NCBI GenBank assembly: GCA_026398255.1
Contig: JAPLTG010000004.1
Coordinates: 22,310 to 86,309, forward strand
DNA: 64,000 nucleotides
Direction of reading: 5' to 3'
Source: Verrucomicrobiota bacterium
GTDB taxonomy: Bacteria; Verrucomicrobiota; Verrucomicrobiia; Chthoniobacterales; Terrimicrobiaceae
Shown: positions 43,416 through 52,947 of the stretch, one piece after another
Numbering within the stretch: position 1 is the stretch's first letter
Layout of the letters: each line of letters starts with the position of its first letter
Notes under the pieces: generated by a model
What the model was told of the DNA's origin: nothing
The model's database searches: none
What the model saw: the letters and a program-made list of their open reading frames with translations, nothing else
Position numbers and translations under genes: made by a program

Positions 43416-44626
43416 GGATTAAAAAACCGGATCGCCTCCGCGATGGCATCCATCAACTGGTCGGCCTCGGCAGGCGTGTTGTAAAAATGGAAGCTCGCCC
43501 GCGCGGAGGCCGGGGCGCCGAGCTTTCGCATGAGCGGCTGGGCGCAGTGGTGTCCGGCCCGGATGGCGACTCGGCGGTCGTTGCAAAAAAACGCGAGGTC
43601 GTGGGCGTGGACTCCCTCGACGGTAAAAGTCACGAGATGCGCGCGGGAGGATTTGGGTCCGAAAACCCGAACACCTGGCAGGCTGCGAAGTTTCTCCGCC
43701 GCGTATTCCGCCAGCGCCGAGGAATGGGCGGCGATTTTTTCGAGCCCCACCGAATCCACAAAATCCAACGCGGCGTGCAGGCCCGCCGACTCAATGATCG
43801 CCGGCGTTCCCGCCTCAAAACGCGCTGGAGTGGGCCGGAACTTCGCGCCGCCAAACTCCACGCGGTCCACCATCTCGCCGCCGAATTGCCATGGCGGCAT
43901 GGTTTCGAGGATTTCGCGGCGACCGTAGAGGATTCCGATGCCTGTCGGGCCGCACATTTTGTGGGCCGAGCAAACGAGGAAGTCGCAGCCGATCTCCTCC
44001 ACATCCACCGGAATGTGCGCCGCGCTCTGGGCTGCATCGATCAAAGTCGACACGCCGTTTTCCCGCGCGAGGAGGCAGAGATCCTTAACCGGATTTTCGA
44101 CCGCCATGGTGTTCGAGATATGAGTGAAGGCGAAAATCCTCGGGCGCTCGGCGAGCAAGGTCCGCGACGCATCGAGATCGAGGCCCTCGCCGTTTTCCAG
44201 CACCGGCACGTATTTAATAGTCGCACCGGTTCGTGCGGCGAGTTGCTGCCAGGGCACCATGTTGCTGTGGTGCTCCATCTCGGTGAGCAGGATCGTGTCG
44301 CCAGACTTCACATTCTGCCCGCCCCACGCAAAGGCGACGAGGTTCACCGCCTCGGTCGTTCCGCGTGTAAAGACGATCGATTCCGCCGTGGCCGCATTGA
44401 AGAAACTCCGCGCCCGCTCGCGAGCCGCCTCGTAAACCGCCGTCGCCTGCTCGCTGAGCTCGTGGATGCCGCGGTGGACATTCGCGTATTCATGGCCCGC
44501 AAAGTTGCGCATCCGCTCGATCACCGCGCGGGGCTTTTGCGTCGAAGCGCCGTTGTCGAGATAGGCGAGCGGATTTTCCCCTTCCAAAAACGGGAATTCG
44601 CGGCGCAACCGCTCCACATCGTTCAT
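43412..44626 (-). CDS. sufS: Cysteine desulfurase SufS
   Basis: This 404-residue PLP enzyme removes sulfur from cysteine and passes it to SufU. It shows LAYLDNGASTQKPRAVIERM, the PLP-Lys motif FLVCSAHKMCGPTGIGILYG, HHSNMVPWQQLA, and RVAIRAGHHCAQPLMRKLG carrying the catalytic Cys region. The ATG at 44626 fits the family N-terminus (NDVERLRREFPFLEGEN). An in-frame TTG at 44656 is an alternative. The order sufS-sufU with overlapping ends is that of Gram-positive and related Suf loci. proS lies upstream in the same direction. Confidence 0.94.
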   Translation of the reverse strand: MNDVERLRREFPFLEGENPLAYLDNGASTQKPRAVIERMRNFAGHEYANVHRGIHELSEQATAVYEAARERARSFFNAATAESIVFTRGTTEAVNLVAFAWGGQNVKSGDTILLTEMEHHSNMVPWQQLAARTGATIKYVPVLENGEGLDLDASRTLLAERPRIFAFTHISNTMAVENPVKDLCLLARENGVSTLIDAAQSAAHIPVDVEEIGCDFLVCSAHKMCGPTGIGILYGRREILETMPPWQFGGEMVDRVEFGGAKFRPTPARFEAGTPAIIESAGLHAALDFVDSVGLEKIAAHSSALAEYAAEKLRSLPGVRVFGPKSSRAHLVTFTVEGVHAHDLAFFCNDRRVAIRAGHHCAQPLMRKLGAPASARASFHFYNTPAEADQLMDAIAEAIRFFNP

Positions 44627-44664
44627 CAAGCTGGGTCTGGAATTTTTTTCGCTCAAATGTGTGC

Positions 44665-46185
44665 TTAGTAGGACTTCGCCCAGACGACCCGTTGTTTACT
44701 CGGCTCGCCGCTGAAGGGGCACACGCCGGACTCGGGGTTTTCCTCGAAAGGAATGCAGCGGATCGTGACCTTCAGGTCGGCTTTGATCTGCTCTTCGACC
44801 GCAGCAGAGCCGTTCCAGTGGGTGAGGGCGAAGCCTCCGTGGATCTCGGGTTTGGCGGAGTTTTTTGGAGTGAAAAATTGGTAGAATTCCTCCTTCGAAT
44901 CGATGCGGCGCATTTGGGCGTCGCGGAATTCCGTGGCGCGGCGAAGGAGCGTGGACTGGATGACGTCGAGCATCGACGCGGCGCGGCTGGGGATTTCGGC
45001 GAGAGGCAAAAACTCTTTTTCCTTGTGCGCGCGGTCGCGGCGGGCAACGGCGGCGGTGCCTTGCGCGAGGTCGCGCGGGCCGATCTCGATGCGGATCGGA
45101 ACGCCCTTCTTGATGTGCTCCCAGGTTTTCACGCCGCCTCCGAGATCGCGGGTATCGACCTCGACGCCAAGCGGCGCGCCGTGGAAGGAAATGGCGCGGA
45201 GTTCGGCGGCGAGCTTTTCGGCGGCCTCGAGGATGGCGGCTTTCGAGTCCTCTTTCGGCGTGATGGGAAGAATGACCACATGCGTGGCGGCAATGCGCGG
45301 CGGGACGACCAGGCCGTCGTCGTCGGAATGCATCATGATCAGCGTGCCTATGAGGCGGGTGCTCACGCCCCAGCTGGTGGTCCAGGCGTGCTCGAGTTCA
45401 CCGCCGCGGCCTTGAAATTCGATACCTGCGGCTTTCGAGAAATTCTGACCGAGGAAATGCGAGGTTCCGGCTTGGATGGCTTTGCGATCCTGAACCATCG
45501 CCTCGATGCAATAAGTGCGCAGCGCGCCGGGGAAGCGTTCGCTCTCGCTTTTCTCGCCGGTGAGAACCGGCAATGCCAAAAAGTCCCGCGCGAATGTCTC
45601 ATAAACGCGCAGCATTTTCATCGTCTCCTCTTCCGCCTCTTCGCGGGTCTCGTGGGCGGTGTGGCCCTCCTGCCAGAGGAATTCGGCGGTGCGGAGAAAG
45701 AGGCGTGGACGCATTTCCCAGCGGACGACATTCGCCCATTGGTTCAGCAAAATCGGCAGGTCGCGCCAGGATTTCACCCAGCGCGCGTAGGCCGCGCCGA
45801 TGATGGTCTCGGAGGTCGGACGCACCACGAGCGGCTCGGAAAGCTCCCCGGCGGGCACGAGTTTTCCATCCTTTGCTTCGAGGCGGTGATGGGTGACGAC
45901 TGCGCATTCCTTCGCGAAGCCCTCGACATGCGCGGCCTCCTTCTCGAGGTAGCTCAGCGGAATGAAGAGCGGGAAGTAGGCGTTCTTGTGTCCCGTGGCC
46001 TTGAACATCCCGTCGAGCACAGCCTGCATCCGCTCCCAGAGCGCGTAGCCGGTCGGCTTGATGACCATGCAACCGCGCACCTCGGAGTTCTCGGCGAGAT
46101 CCGCCGCGCGGATGACCTGTTGATACCACTCGGGAAAATCCTCGTCTCGCCGGGGCGTGACGGCCGTCTGTTGTTTGTCGCTCAT
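44665..46185 (-). CDS. proS: Prolyl-tRNA synthetase (archaeal/eukaryotic-type, without insertion domain)
   Basis: This 506-residue class II aminoacyl-tRNA synthetase charges tRNA-Pro. Motifs include MVIKPTGYALWERMQAVLDG, PLVVRPTSETIIGAAYARWV, NQWANVVRWEMRPRLFLRTA (motif 2) and FLWQEGHTAHETREEAEEE. The anticodon-binding domain and a C-terminal extension ending in VVWAKSY follow. The short form without the editing insertion is the archaeal/eukaryotic-like type found in a subset of bacteria. The ATG at 46185 is chosen; the frame continues upstream without family similarity. Confidence 0.94.
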   Translation of the reverse strand: MSDKQQTAVTPRRDEDFPEWYQQVIRAADLAENSEVRGCMVIKPTGYALWERMQAVLDGMFKATGHKNAYFPLFIPLSYLEKEAAHVEGFAKECAVVTHHRLEAKDGKLVPAGELSEPLVVRPTSETIIGAAYARWVKSWRDLPILLNQWANVVRWEMRPRLFLRTAEFLWQEGHTAHETREEAEEETMKMLRVYETFARDFLALPVLTGEKSESERFPGALRTYCIEAMVQDRKAIQAGTSHFLGQNFSKAAGIEFQGRGGELEHAWTTSWGVSTRLIGTLIMMHSDDDGLVVPPRIAATHVVILPITPKEDSKAAILEAAEKLAAELRAISFHGAPLGVEVDTRDLGGGVKTWEHIKKGVPIRIEIGPRDLAQGTAAVARRDRAHKEKEFLPLAEIPSRAASMLDVIQSTLLRRATEFRDAQMRRIDSKEEFYQFFTPKNSAKPEIHGGFALTHWNGSAAVEEQIKADLKVTIRCIPFEENPESGVCPFSGEPSKQRVVWAKSY

Positions 46186-46259
46186 GAGCGCGGAATCATT
46201 GCGGGAGCCGCCCGCCGGTAAAGTTCTTTTCTCGGAAAAAACTGGCGAGGGGGTCGAGG

Positions 46260-47078
46260 TCAGGGAACAAAGTGGCCGCCGTTGATGCTCGGCCAGCAAC
46301 CGCGAAGGGAGGGCGCGTGGATTTTGAGAGAGGGATTCGAGCGGATCCACCCGGGCTCCCCCTTTTCATCCACAAACGCCACGCCGATGGGCATGTCGGG
46401 TTGTTCATCGGCGAGAAGCGTCAATTCCTGGCGGGCCTTGTCGTGGGTCTCGGTCCATTCCTCCTTCATCGCGATGGGGTCGAGATTTCGAGCCTTGATT
46501 TTATCCATCTGGAGCGGATCGATGCGGGCGAACCGCACAACCATCGTGTGAAGCGAAAGCGGGTTGTAACCCGGATCCTTGCCGCAAGCCGCCCAGAGGA
46601 TCGCCTCGAGCGGATAGATGCGACACAACTCGACGATATCAATATAGTCGCGGGTCTCCCGGCGGGAGGTGATGGCCAAGGCCTTGTTGATGGCCATGTC
46701 AAAAAGATGCAGCCTCCAGCCCAAAACCTCGTCGTGAATGATTGGAAAAAAACGGAACGCCGAGTCTTGCGCCCAGTCGACTTCGACTGACTGGCCCTCT
46801 TTGCGAACCCGAGCTTTTCGGAAAGTGCAGGGCGTTTTCCAACTCGTGTCACCATCAATCAAATCCACTTCGAACTTCGCCTCGCGGAGCGCCGTCACAT
46901 CGCGCTCGCTGGAATTCACTAAATCCACCACCTCATCGTGGAAAATGTCGAAGTCCTCGGAAAATCTTGAGGAATCTGCTGGCGCATTCAGCACCATGCC
47001 TCCCGCGAAATGGCTCAACTCCGAGCGGTTGGAGATGATTGCCTCGAGGACCTCTTTTTGAAAATCTGTTAGAGGCAT
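46260..47078 (-). CDS. AbiEii-like nucleotidyltransferase (toxin-like)
   Basis: This 272-residue protein has the AbiEii-type nucleotidyltransferase start: HFAGGMVLNAPADSSRFSED followed by FDIFHDEV, with Asp residues expected to bind metal. VEVDWAQDSAFRFFPIIHDE gives the third acidic strand, and DMAINKALAITSRRETRDYI DIVELC the conserved K and D of the family. AbiEii toxins transfer nucleotides to tRNA or other targets in phage-defence toxin-antitoxin pairs. The ATG at 47078 overlaps the partner gene by 10 bp. The C-terminus (SLRGCWPSINGGHFVP) is not typical. No AbiEi antitoxin is present. Confidence 0.78.
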   Translation of the reverse strand: MPLTDFQKEVLEAIISNRSELSHFAGGMVLNAPADSSRFSEDFDIFHDEVVDLVNSSERDVTALREAKFEVDLIDGDTSWKTPCTFRKARVRKEGQSVEVDWAQDSAFRFFPIIHDEVLGWRLHLFDMAINKALAITSRRETRDYIDIVELCRIYPLEAILWAACGKDPGYNPLSLHTMVVRFARIDPLQMDKIKARNLDPIAMKEEWTETHDKARQELTLLADEQPDMPIGVAFVDEKGEPGWIRSNPSLKIHAPSLRGCWPSINGGHFVP

Positions 47079-47296
47079 TTGCGAAGCTCTTGAGCAGCTC
47101 TCCAAGCCTGCTTGTTCCCATATTGGCGCAGATTTTTTATGACCATCGGAATGTCGTCCCGAGTGAGCACTCGCGCATCAGGATGCCAAAACCAAAAGCA
47201 TTCCTTGAACTGGCGAACGAGTTCCTCTGCGCGGGCGATCAGAGGGTCCAGAGTTGAAGCAGTCCCATGGGCGGGAGTTGGTTCATCCAAGTTCAT
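47069..47296 (-). CDS. Small partner protein of the nucleotidyltransferase, putative antitoxin
   Basis: This 75-residue protein has the pattern FKECFWFWHPDARVLTRDDI, then VIKNLRQYGNKQAWRAAQEL. I do not recognise a named family. The first part forms a probable helix (DPLIARAEELVRQFKECF), and the C-terminal part is basic and helical. It overlaps the nucleotidyltransferase gene by 10 bp and has its own promoter-like sequence directly upstream. A short gene upstream of and overlapping an AbiEii-like toxin is in the usual antitoxin position, but it does not look like AbiEi. The antitoxin role is inference. Confidence 0.65.
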   Translation of the reverse strand: MNLDEPTPAHGTASTLDPLIARAEELVRQFKECFWFWHPDARVLTRDDIPMVIKNLRQYGNKQAWRAAQELRKCL

Positions 47297-47302
47297 GGGT
47301 GC

Positions 47303-47330
47303 AGAATAATCGTAATGCAGCGCTTAGCAA
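47303..47330 (-). promoter_or_regulatory. Promoter-like sequence for the nucleotidyltransferase module
   Basis: On the minus strand, TTGCTA (47330-47325) and TATTCT (47308-47303) are spaced by 16 bp. The partner gene ATG begins only 6 bases after the -10 box, so the transcript may be leaderless. The word aatgcag is repeated nearby (47314-47320 and 47329-47335), a possible operator. Confidence 0.45.
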
Positions 47331-47421
47331 TGCAGTAGAAAACTACAAGCATAGCGTCGTTGGTGGGAAAAAAACCTCCACTGACTTGCTGTGCTATCGG
47401 AAATGAATTACTCAAAAACTC

Positions 47422-47652
47422 ATGTCCACGATTACGATTCCGCTTGCTGACGAGGACTTTTCCTTTCTCCAAGCATATTCCATGGCTCAGGGAACTTCTT
47501 TGGAAGCGTTTCTTGCCCGCCAGGCGCGGCGCTTGCGGGAACGACTTCAAAATCCGCTCCCTGCGGAAGTCAGTGCTGCCAGTGGTATCCTCAAGTCGAT
47601 GGAGGATCTTGAGGCTTTGGGGCTCGAACACTTTGAGAAAAAATACCAGTGA
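47422..47652 (+). CDS. Small antitoxin-like protein
   Basis: This 76-residue protein begins with a short strand and a helix (STITIPLADEDFSFLQAYSM), then AQGTSLEAFLARQARRLRER. That fits ribbon-helix-helix-like antitoxins paired with PIN toxins. Its stop overlaps the GTG start of a PIN-domain reading frame (GTGA). The gene itself is intact although its partner carries a nonsense codon. It is divergent from the nucleotidyltransferase module, with 125 bp between the starts. Confidence 0.72.
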   Translation: MSTITIPLADEDFSFLQAYSMAQGTSLEAFLARQARRLRERLQNPLPAEVSAASGILKSMEDLEALGLEHFEKKYQ

Positions 47653-48071
47653 CCATCACGCTGGACCTCAATGTGCTTTTGGATGTTTTTCAAAAGCGTG
47701 AACCACACTAAGAGGTCTCAGCTCAGGTGCTTGCGTTAGTAGTTTCGGCTCAAGTGACCGGTGTTTTTCCGTCGCATGGATTCACAACTCTCTACTATTT
47801 GGTTCGCAAGCATGCCTCCAAACCTCATGCCGAAGCGGCGATGGATCGGTTGTTGGATCATCTTCAGATCGGCAATCTCGACGCGGATGGTTGGCGGGAG
47901 GCGCGAAGACTCGAGTTCGAGGATTTCGAGGATGCGGTGGTGGCGGTAGTCGCCAAGAAGCATCTATCGGATTTCATCATCTCCCGAAATGTTGATGACT
48001 TCGCCCATTCACCTGTTCCAGTCATCACTCCCACGGATTTCCTGATCGAGTTTCCACTCCAAAATCAATAG
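47649..48071 (+). pseudogene. PIN-domain toxin with an in-frame stop codon
   Basis: The frame from the GTG at 47649 reads VTITLDLNVLLDVFQKREPH, then TAA (47709-47711), and continues in the same frame as EVSAQVLALVVSAQVTGVFP through to ARRLEFEDFEDAVVAVVAKK and DFIISRNVDDFAHSPVPVIT. Intact relatives usually have a Tyr between H and E, so a single TAC/TAT to TAA change is likely. The rest of the PIN fold, including the late acidic residues, is preserved. The damage is therefore recent, or a sequencing error, or the stop is read through. Confidence 0.8.
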
Positions 48072-48164
48072 CTCATTCTGCAAAGAGGTTGCCGTGATGC
48101 CTGCCGACGGATCCCTTCCGAAAAAAACCTGCACCGGCGCCTCATCTCATTCATAGTTTCTCCC

Positions 48165-48842
48165 ATGCGTTGGAAAATTCTCGCGGCGTGGTTGGCTTTT
48201 GCGGCGCAGGCTTGGGCTTCCGAACCGACGGCGGAGGAAATTCTCTCAGCCGCTCGGATGAATCCTGTCGGGCAGGCGGTGGCTTTGCGGGCGCAACTCC
48301 GCGCGGGGTCGGTGAAGGTTCCGTTTGTGCTCGAGGTTCGCGACGGCGCGGTGTGTTACCTTTTTGAAAACCCCACCGAGGAAATCCGGCTCCGCCTCGA
48401 GGAGAACGACTCCATTTTGGAAGAAGTGAAATCCGGCGGGGCGAAACCCGTGCCGGTAGCCCGCCTGGACGACTCCCTGCGCGGCGGGTTGATCACCTAC
48501 GAGGATTTGGCGCTGAAATTTCTCTACTGGAAAAACCCGAAGTTGCTGGGGAGTGAAACCGTCCGATCGCGCGATGCCTGGAAAATCGAGGTTTTGGCGC
48601 CCGCCGATGGTTCACAATACGGCGCTGTGCGTGTGTGGATCGACAAAGCCTCGGCGGCGCTCCTGCGCATCGAGGGTTACGACCGCGAGGGCAAGCTGAC
48701 GAAGCGCTTCGAAGTGGTCTCCGCCCAAAAAATCGACGGCCAGTGGATGCTGAAACAAATGCGCGTCGAGCGCATCGATCCTGCCACGCGCAAGACAAAT
48801 GGCATTACCTACTTGGAAGTTCTAGGCATCCGAGAGGGCTAG
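48165..48842 (+). CDS. LolA-like outer-membrane lipoprotein-sorting family protein
   Basis: This 225-residue periplasmic protein has a signal peptide (RWKILAAWLAFAAQAWAS) and a beta-rich LolA-like fold (SVKVPFVLEVRDGAVCYLFE, YGAVRVWIDKASAALLRIEG, KLTKRFEVVSAQKIDGQWM). The last part matches the pattern of outer membrane lipoprotein-sorting proteins (W-x-L-K-x-M-x-V-x-R). Family members bind lipids or lipoproteins, but not all act in the Lol pathway. It is convergent with topB and monocistronic. Confidence 0.75.
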   Translation: MRWKILAAWLAFAAQAWASEPTAEEILSAARMNPVGQAVALRAQLRAGSVKVPFVLEVRDGAVCYLFENPTEEIRLRLEENDSILEEVKSGGAKPVPVARLDDSLRGGLITYEDLALKFLYWKNPKLLGSETVRSRDAWKIEVLAPADGSQYGAVRVWIDKASAALLRIEGYDREGKLTKRFEVVSAQKIDGQWMLKQMRVERIDPATRKTNGITYLEVLGIREG

Positions 48843-48851
48843 AAGAAACTT

Positions 48852-51335
48852 TTACGCGGTGGCTTTGGCGACCTTCTTCCTTGGAGCGGCGGCCTTTTTT
48901 TCTCGGGGGGCGCGGGGTTCGAATTCGAAGGTAACTTTGCCGCCATCCAGTTTGAGGTAGGCGGAGAAGGGTTTGCCTTTTTTGCTGATGAAGCGGGGGA
49001 TGAGGTCGGTTTTTCCGACGGTGAGGATTTTTTCGACCTGCTCGCGGGGGATTTCTTTTTGGCACAGGGCCTTGCCCATGCGGAATTTGCACTTGCTGAT
49101 ATTTGAGCACTGCCAGGCGGTGCCGGTGTCGTGGACGGTGCCGGTTTGGCAGGCGGGGCATTGGCCAATAGAGGGGAGTTGGGAAAAGTCGAGGCGGGCG
49201 GCGGAGTCGGCGCTGTCACCAAAGTCGAAGCTTTGCTTGCCTTCGGTTTTGTCGAACTGGACGACGGCGTTGAAGGGGCGGCCGAGTTTGGAGCGGAAGC
49301 CTTCGAGCGGGCCGATGCGGAGGTCGGTGAGGAGTTTTTCGATTTCCTCGCGTTCGAATTGGCGGCCGGACATGTTTTTCCAGACGATGGCGCCGCAGCC
49401 GGGGGATTTGCATTCGAGGGCTTTAAAGGATTCTTTGAAGCCGATCTGGCCGCATTTCGGGCAGGGGACTTCGAGGTCTTGGAAACTCCCGGAGGTGAGG
49501 TCGCCTTCGAAGGATTTGGCTTTTTCGACGATGTCGCTGGTGAAGGCCCGGATGTCGTGCATGAAGGTGCCGCGGTCTAGGCCGCCCTGCTCCATTTGCT
49601 TGAGCTTGAATTCCCACTCGCCGGTCAGCTCGGGCGAGGTGAGGGATTGGATGCCGAGGCCGCGGAGGAGGGTGATGAGCGCGAGGCCTTTCGAGGTGAC
49701 GATGAGTTCCTTGCCTTGGCGCAGGAGGTAGCCGTCGTAGAGCAGGCCTTCGATCGTTTGCGCGCGGGTGGCGGGGGTGCCGAGGCCGCGCTGGGACATG
49801 GCTTCGCGGAGTTCCTCGTCATCGACGAGCTTGCCGGCGCCTTCCATGGCGGAAAGGAGGGTGGCTTCGGAGTAGCGCGCCGGAGGGCGGGTTTCGTTCT
49901 CTTTGAGTTCGAGAGATTCGGTCTTGGCGTATTCGCCGGCCTTGATCGAGACGACATTTTCGTCCTCCCCGGCGGCGTCTTTTCCATAAACGGCGAGCCA
50001 GCCGGGATCGGTGAGGATTTTTCCATCGGTCTTGAAGGCTTCCTGCTCGACGCGGGTGATGCGGGTGGTGACCTCGAATTTGGCGACGGGATAGAAGGCG
50101 GCGACGAAACGGCGTGCGACCATGTCGTAGATTTTCAACTCGAAGTCGTCGAGTTTGCTGGGCGAGACGCCGGTCGGGATGATGGCAAAGTGGTCGGTGA
50201 CTTTGGCGGAATTGAAAACGCGGCGGTTGAGGCCGATCCAGCCTTTCTCGAGCGCATGGCGGGCGTGGGCGGCGAGGTCTTGGATCTCGAGGCCGGTGAG
50301 GATTTTTTTGACCTGGCCGAGGTTGTCGTCGGGAAGGTAGCGCGAGTCGGTTCGGGGGTAGGTGAGGACTTTGTGTTTCTCGTAAAGGGCTTGGGCGATC
50401 TGGAGCGTGCGCTTGGCGCTGAGGCCGAAGCGGGAGTTCGCCTCGCGTTGGAGCGTGGTGAGGTCGTAAAGCTGGGGCGCGATCTGGGTGGTGGGTTTTT
50501 TCTCCTCGGAGATGACGCCAGGCTTGCCGGTGCATTTGGCAATGATCGCTTCGGCGGAGGCGCGGTCCCAGAGGCGTTCTGCCTTGGCATCCTCGTCGCC
50601 GTCTTTTTTGAAAGATTCGTTGAACCAGCGGCCGCGGTAGGTGCCGGCGGCAACGCCGAAATCGGCGAAAACCTCGAAGTAGGGGCGGGGCTTGAAGGCG
50701 CGGATTTTCTCTTCGCGCTCGGCGAGGATGGCGAGGGTGGGGGTTTGAACGCGTCCGACGGGGGTGAGCTGGAAGCCGCCGCCTTTGGAGTTGAAGGCGG
50801 TCATGGCGCGGGTGGCGTTGATGCCGACGAGCCAATCGCTTTCGCTACGGCAGACAGCGGCGTCGGCGAGCGGAACCATGGAGGCACCGGTGCGGAGGTG
50901 GGCGAAGCCGTCGCGGATCGCATCAGGGGTCATGCTCTGCAGCCAGAGGCGTCGGGTGGGTTTTTTGGAACCGGCAAGCTGGACGATGTAGTGGAAAATG
51001 AGCTCGCCCTCGCGGCCGGCGTCGCAGGCGTTGACGACTTCGGAGACATCGGGTCGCTTGAGGAGGCGTTTGAGGAGATTCAGGCGCGACGAGGTTTTTT
51101 CTATCGCCTTGAGATCGAAGTGGTCGGGAATGATCGGAAGGCTGGCGAAGCTCCACTTGCCCCGTTTTTTATCCATCTCATTCGGGAGGCAGAGTTCGAC
51201 GAGGTGGCCAATCGCGGAGGTGATGATGTGCTTGTCGTTTTCGAAATAGTCATCCTGGCTGGCGAACTTGCCGAGAGCTTTGGCGAGATCGCGGGCGACG
51301 GATGGCTTTTCGGCTATGATCAGGGACTTGGACAT
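48852..51335 (-). CDS. topB: DNA topoisomerase III with C-terminal zinc-ribbon region
   Basis: This 827-residue type IA topoisomerase has an N-terminal TOPRIM domain ([40 protein letters not shown]). The catalytic Tyr is in [13 protein letters not shown] (near residue 320), and [20 protein letters not shown] belongs to the core. The C-terminal region has Cys motifs ([38 protein letters not shown]) and repeats ending in a Lys/Ala-rich tail ([15 protein letters not shown]). TopB decatenates replicated DNA and relaxes negative supercoils. Sequence style is that of the longer alpha-proteobacterial and verrucomicrobial forms. It stands alone. Confidence 0.94.
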   Translation of the reverse strand: MSKSLIIAEKPSVARDLAKALGKFASQDDYFENDKHIITSAIGHLVELCLPNEMDKKRGKWSFASLPIIPDHFDLKAIEKTSSRLNLLKRLLKRPDVSEVVNACDAGREGELIFHYIVQLAGSKKPTRRLWLQSMTPDAIRDGFAHLRTGASMVPLADAAVCRSESDWLVGINATRAMTAFNSKGGGFQLTPVGRVQTPTLAILAEREEKIRAFKPRPYFEVFADFGVAAGTYRGRWFNESFKKDGDEDAKAERLWDRASAEAIIAKCTGKPGVISEEKKPTTQIAPQLYDLTTLQREANSRFGLSAKRTLQIAQALYEKHKVLTYPRTDSRYLPDDNLGQVKKILTGLEIQDLAAHARHALEKGWIGLNRRVFNSAKVTDHFAIIPTGVSPSKLDDFELKIYDMVARRFVAAFYPVAKFEVTTRITRVEQEAFKTDGKILTDPGWLAVYGKDAAGEDENVVSIKAGEYAKTESLELKENETRPPARYSEATLLSAMEGAGKLVDDEELREAMSQRGLGTPATRAQTIEGLLYDGYLLRQGKELIVTSKGLALITLLRGLGIQSLTSPELTGEWEFKLKQMEQGGLDRGTFMHDIRAFTSDIVEKAKSFEGDLTSGSFQDLEVPCPKCGQIGFKESFKALECKSPGCGAIVWKNMSGRQFEREEIEKLLTDLRIGPLEGFRSKLGRPFNAVVQFDKTEGKQSFDFGDSADSAARLDFSQLPSIGQCPACQTGTVHDTGTAWQCSNISKCKFRMGKALCQKEIPREQVEKILTVGKTDLIPRFISKKGKPFSAYLKLDGGKVTFEFEPRAPREKKAAAPRKKVAKATA

Positions 51336-51453
51336 GGTGCGAAGCGGTTTTGAAAATCATCGGGAGGGCACGGAGCACCACCCTTTTTTTTGCAGGGGCG
51401 GCGAAAGTAGAGGCAACCCCGGGGATTGGCAACCCGGTTCTTGTCGGCGTAGG

Positions 51454-52887
51454 TCAGTCCGCGAGCCAGGGGAGCTTCGGTGCCACCCAAGCCAGCCAGG
51501 AGGAGAGCACCACCCAACTGAGAATGTTCATAAACAAGCCTGCACGCGCCATTTCCTGTATCGTCACACGCCCGCTCCCGAAGACAATGGCATTTGGCGG
51601 CGAGGAAATCGGTAGCATGAACCCGCAAGTGCTCCCGAGCGCGACTGCCGCCGCGAGCGGAATGGCTGGCAGACCGAGCGCCACGGCGAGGGCGGTGACG
51701 ATCGGCAGGAAGGTGAGCGTCGTGGCGGAGTTGCTCGCGAGTTCGGAAAGGCAGATGACGACGAAAATCAAAAGAAAAAGCAGGACGGTCACGGGCAGGT
51801 GGTCCGCTCTTGCGAGGGATTTGCCGATCCAGTCCGCCACGCCGTTTTTTTGAATCGCCGCCGCGAGGCTGAGACCGCCACCGATCAAAATCAAAATATC
51901 CCACGGAATTTTTTGGCACTCTTTCCACGACAAAATCCGCTCTGAGCTTCCGCTCCGCGCGGGCAGCATGAAAAGGGAAAGCCCGCCGGCCATGGCGATT
52001 GTGGCGTCGCTCAACCACGGCAGGAAATCCTCGAGAAAACCACGCGCCACCCAAAGACTCGCTGTCAGGACAAACACGGTGGCGACGGTTTTTTCCTGTC
52101 GACTCATCACCCCCAAATCCTGCTCCGCACGGGCCAGAATCTCACGCCCGCCCGCCAAATCCTCCCCCGACAATCGATGCGCGAACCGCGTCAGAACAAA
52201 CCACGCCGCCACCGCGAGGATCAGCGATACCGGCAGCGCCAGAATCATCCACCCGAGAAACCCGATCTCGATGCCGTAATTTTCACGCAGAAATCCCGCC
52301 AGAATCACATTCGGGGGCGTTCCGACCAGTGTGGACATCCCCCCGATTGTGGCGCCATAGCAGACCGAAAGCACCAAGGCCGGCGCAAAGCTCCGGTCCT
52401 CGTCGAGTTGGAACAACCCCAAAACCGAGACGGCAATCGGCAGCATCATCACGGCCACGGCGGTGTTGCTCACCCACATCGACAGGAAAAACGACGCCGC
52501 CAAAAAACCGCCGACAATCGCCCGGCGCCCCGTGCCTGCGACCCGAATAATCCGCAGCGCGATGCGGTGGTGCAGCCTCGACGACTCCATCGCCAGCGCG
52601 ATAAAAATCCCGCCGAGAAACAAATAGATCACGGAATTTGAAAATGGCGCCGCCGCTGCCTCCACCGAGGCGATTCCTGTGGCGGGAAAAACCACCAGCG
52701 GCAAAAGCGCTGTGACGGGAAAGGGGAGGATTTCCGAGATCCAAAAAGCCGCCATCAATCCTCCCGCGCCCAGCGTGTGCCAGCCGGCCTGAGTGAGTCC
52801 CTCGGGCGCCGTTGTCGCCAGCGTGGCGACGAAAAACGCAACACCAGCCGCCGCGAGCGTGCGTGATAAGAGGAATGGCGCGTTCAT
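51454..52887 (-). CDS. DASS/SLC13-family sodium-coupled anion transporter
   Basis: This 477-residue inner-membrane protein has about 11 hydrophobic segments. The two signature hairpins of the divalent anion:sodium symporter family are visible: MWVSNTAVAVMMLPIAVSVL with GATIGGMSTLVGTPPNVIL, and SELASNSATTLTFLPIVTAL with GSTCGFMLPISSPPNAIVFG. Substrates in the family are sulfate, phosphate or dicarboxylates; SNT and SNS motifs point to sodium coupling, while the substrate is not clear. The ATG at 52887 begins the first membrane region; the frame upstream is not hydrophobic. It is divergent from deoA. Confidence 0.88.
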   Translation of the reverse strand: MNAPFLLSRTLAAAGVAFFVATLATTAPEGLTQAGWHTLGAGGLMAAFWISEILPFPVTALLPLVVFPATGIASVEAAAAPFSNSVIYLFLGGIFIALAMESSRLHHRIALRIIRVAGTGRRAIVGGFLAASFFLSMWVSNTAVAVMMLPIAVSVLGLFQLDEDRSFAPALVLSVCYGATIGGMSTLVGTPPNVILAGFLRENYGIEIGFLGWMILALPVSLILAVAAWFVLTRFAHRLSGEDLAGGREILARAEQDLGVMSRQEKTVATVFVLTASLWVARGFLEDFLPWLSDATIAMAGGLSLFMLPARSGSSERILSWKECQKIPWDILILIGGGLSLAAAIQKNGVADWIGKSLARADHLPVTVLLFLLIFVVICLSELASNSATTLTFLPIVTALAVALGLPAIPLAAAVALGSTCGFMLPISSPPNAIVFGSGRVTIQEMARAGLFMNILSWVVLSSWLAWVAPKLPWLAD

Positions 52888-52947
52888 ATTTTTGTAACCT
52901 GTTTTTACTTTGGAAATGATCGAACTCCGATGACACAATCCGAAACC

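Noticed and set aside
43487..46221. Two long plus-strand frames opposite sufS and proS
   Set aside because: Both are antisense shadows of well-conserved enzymes.
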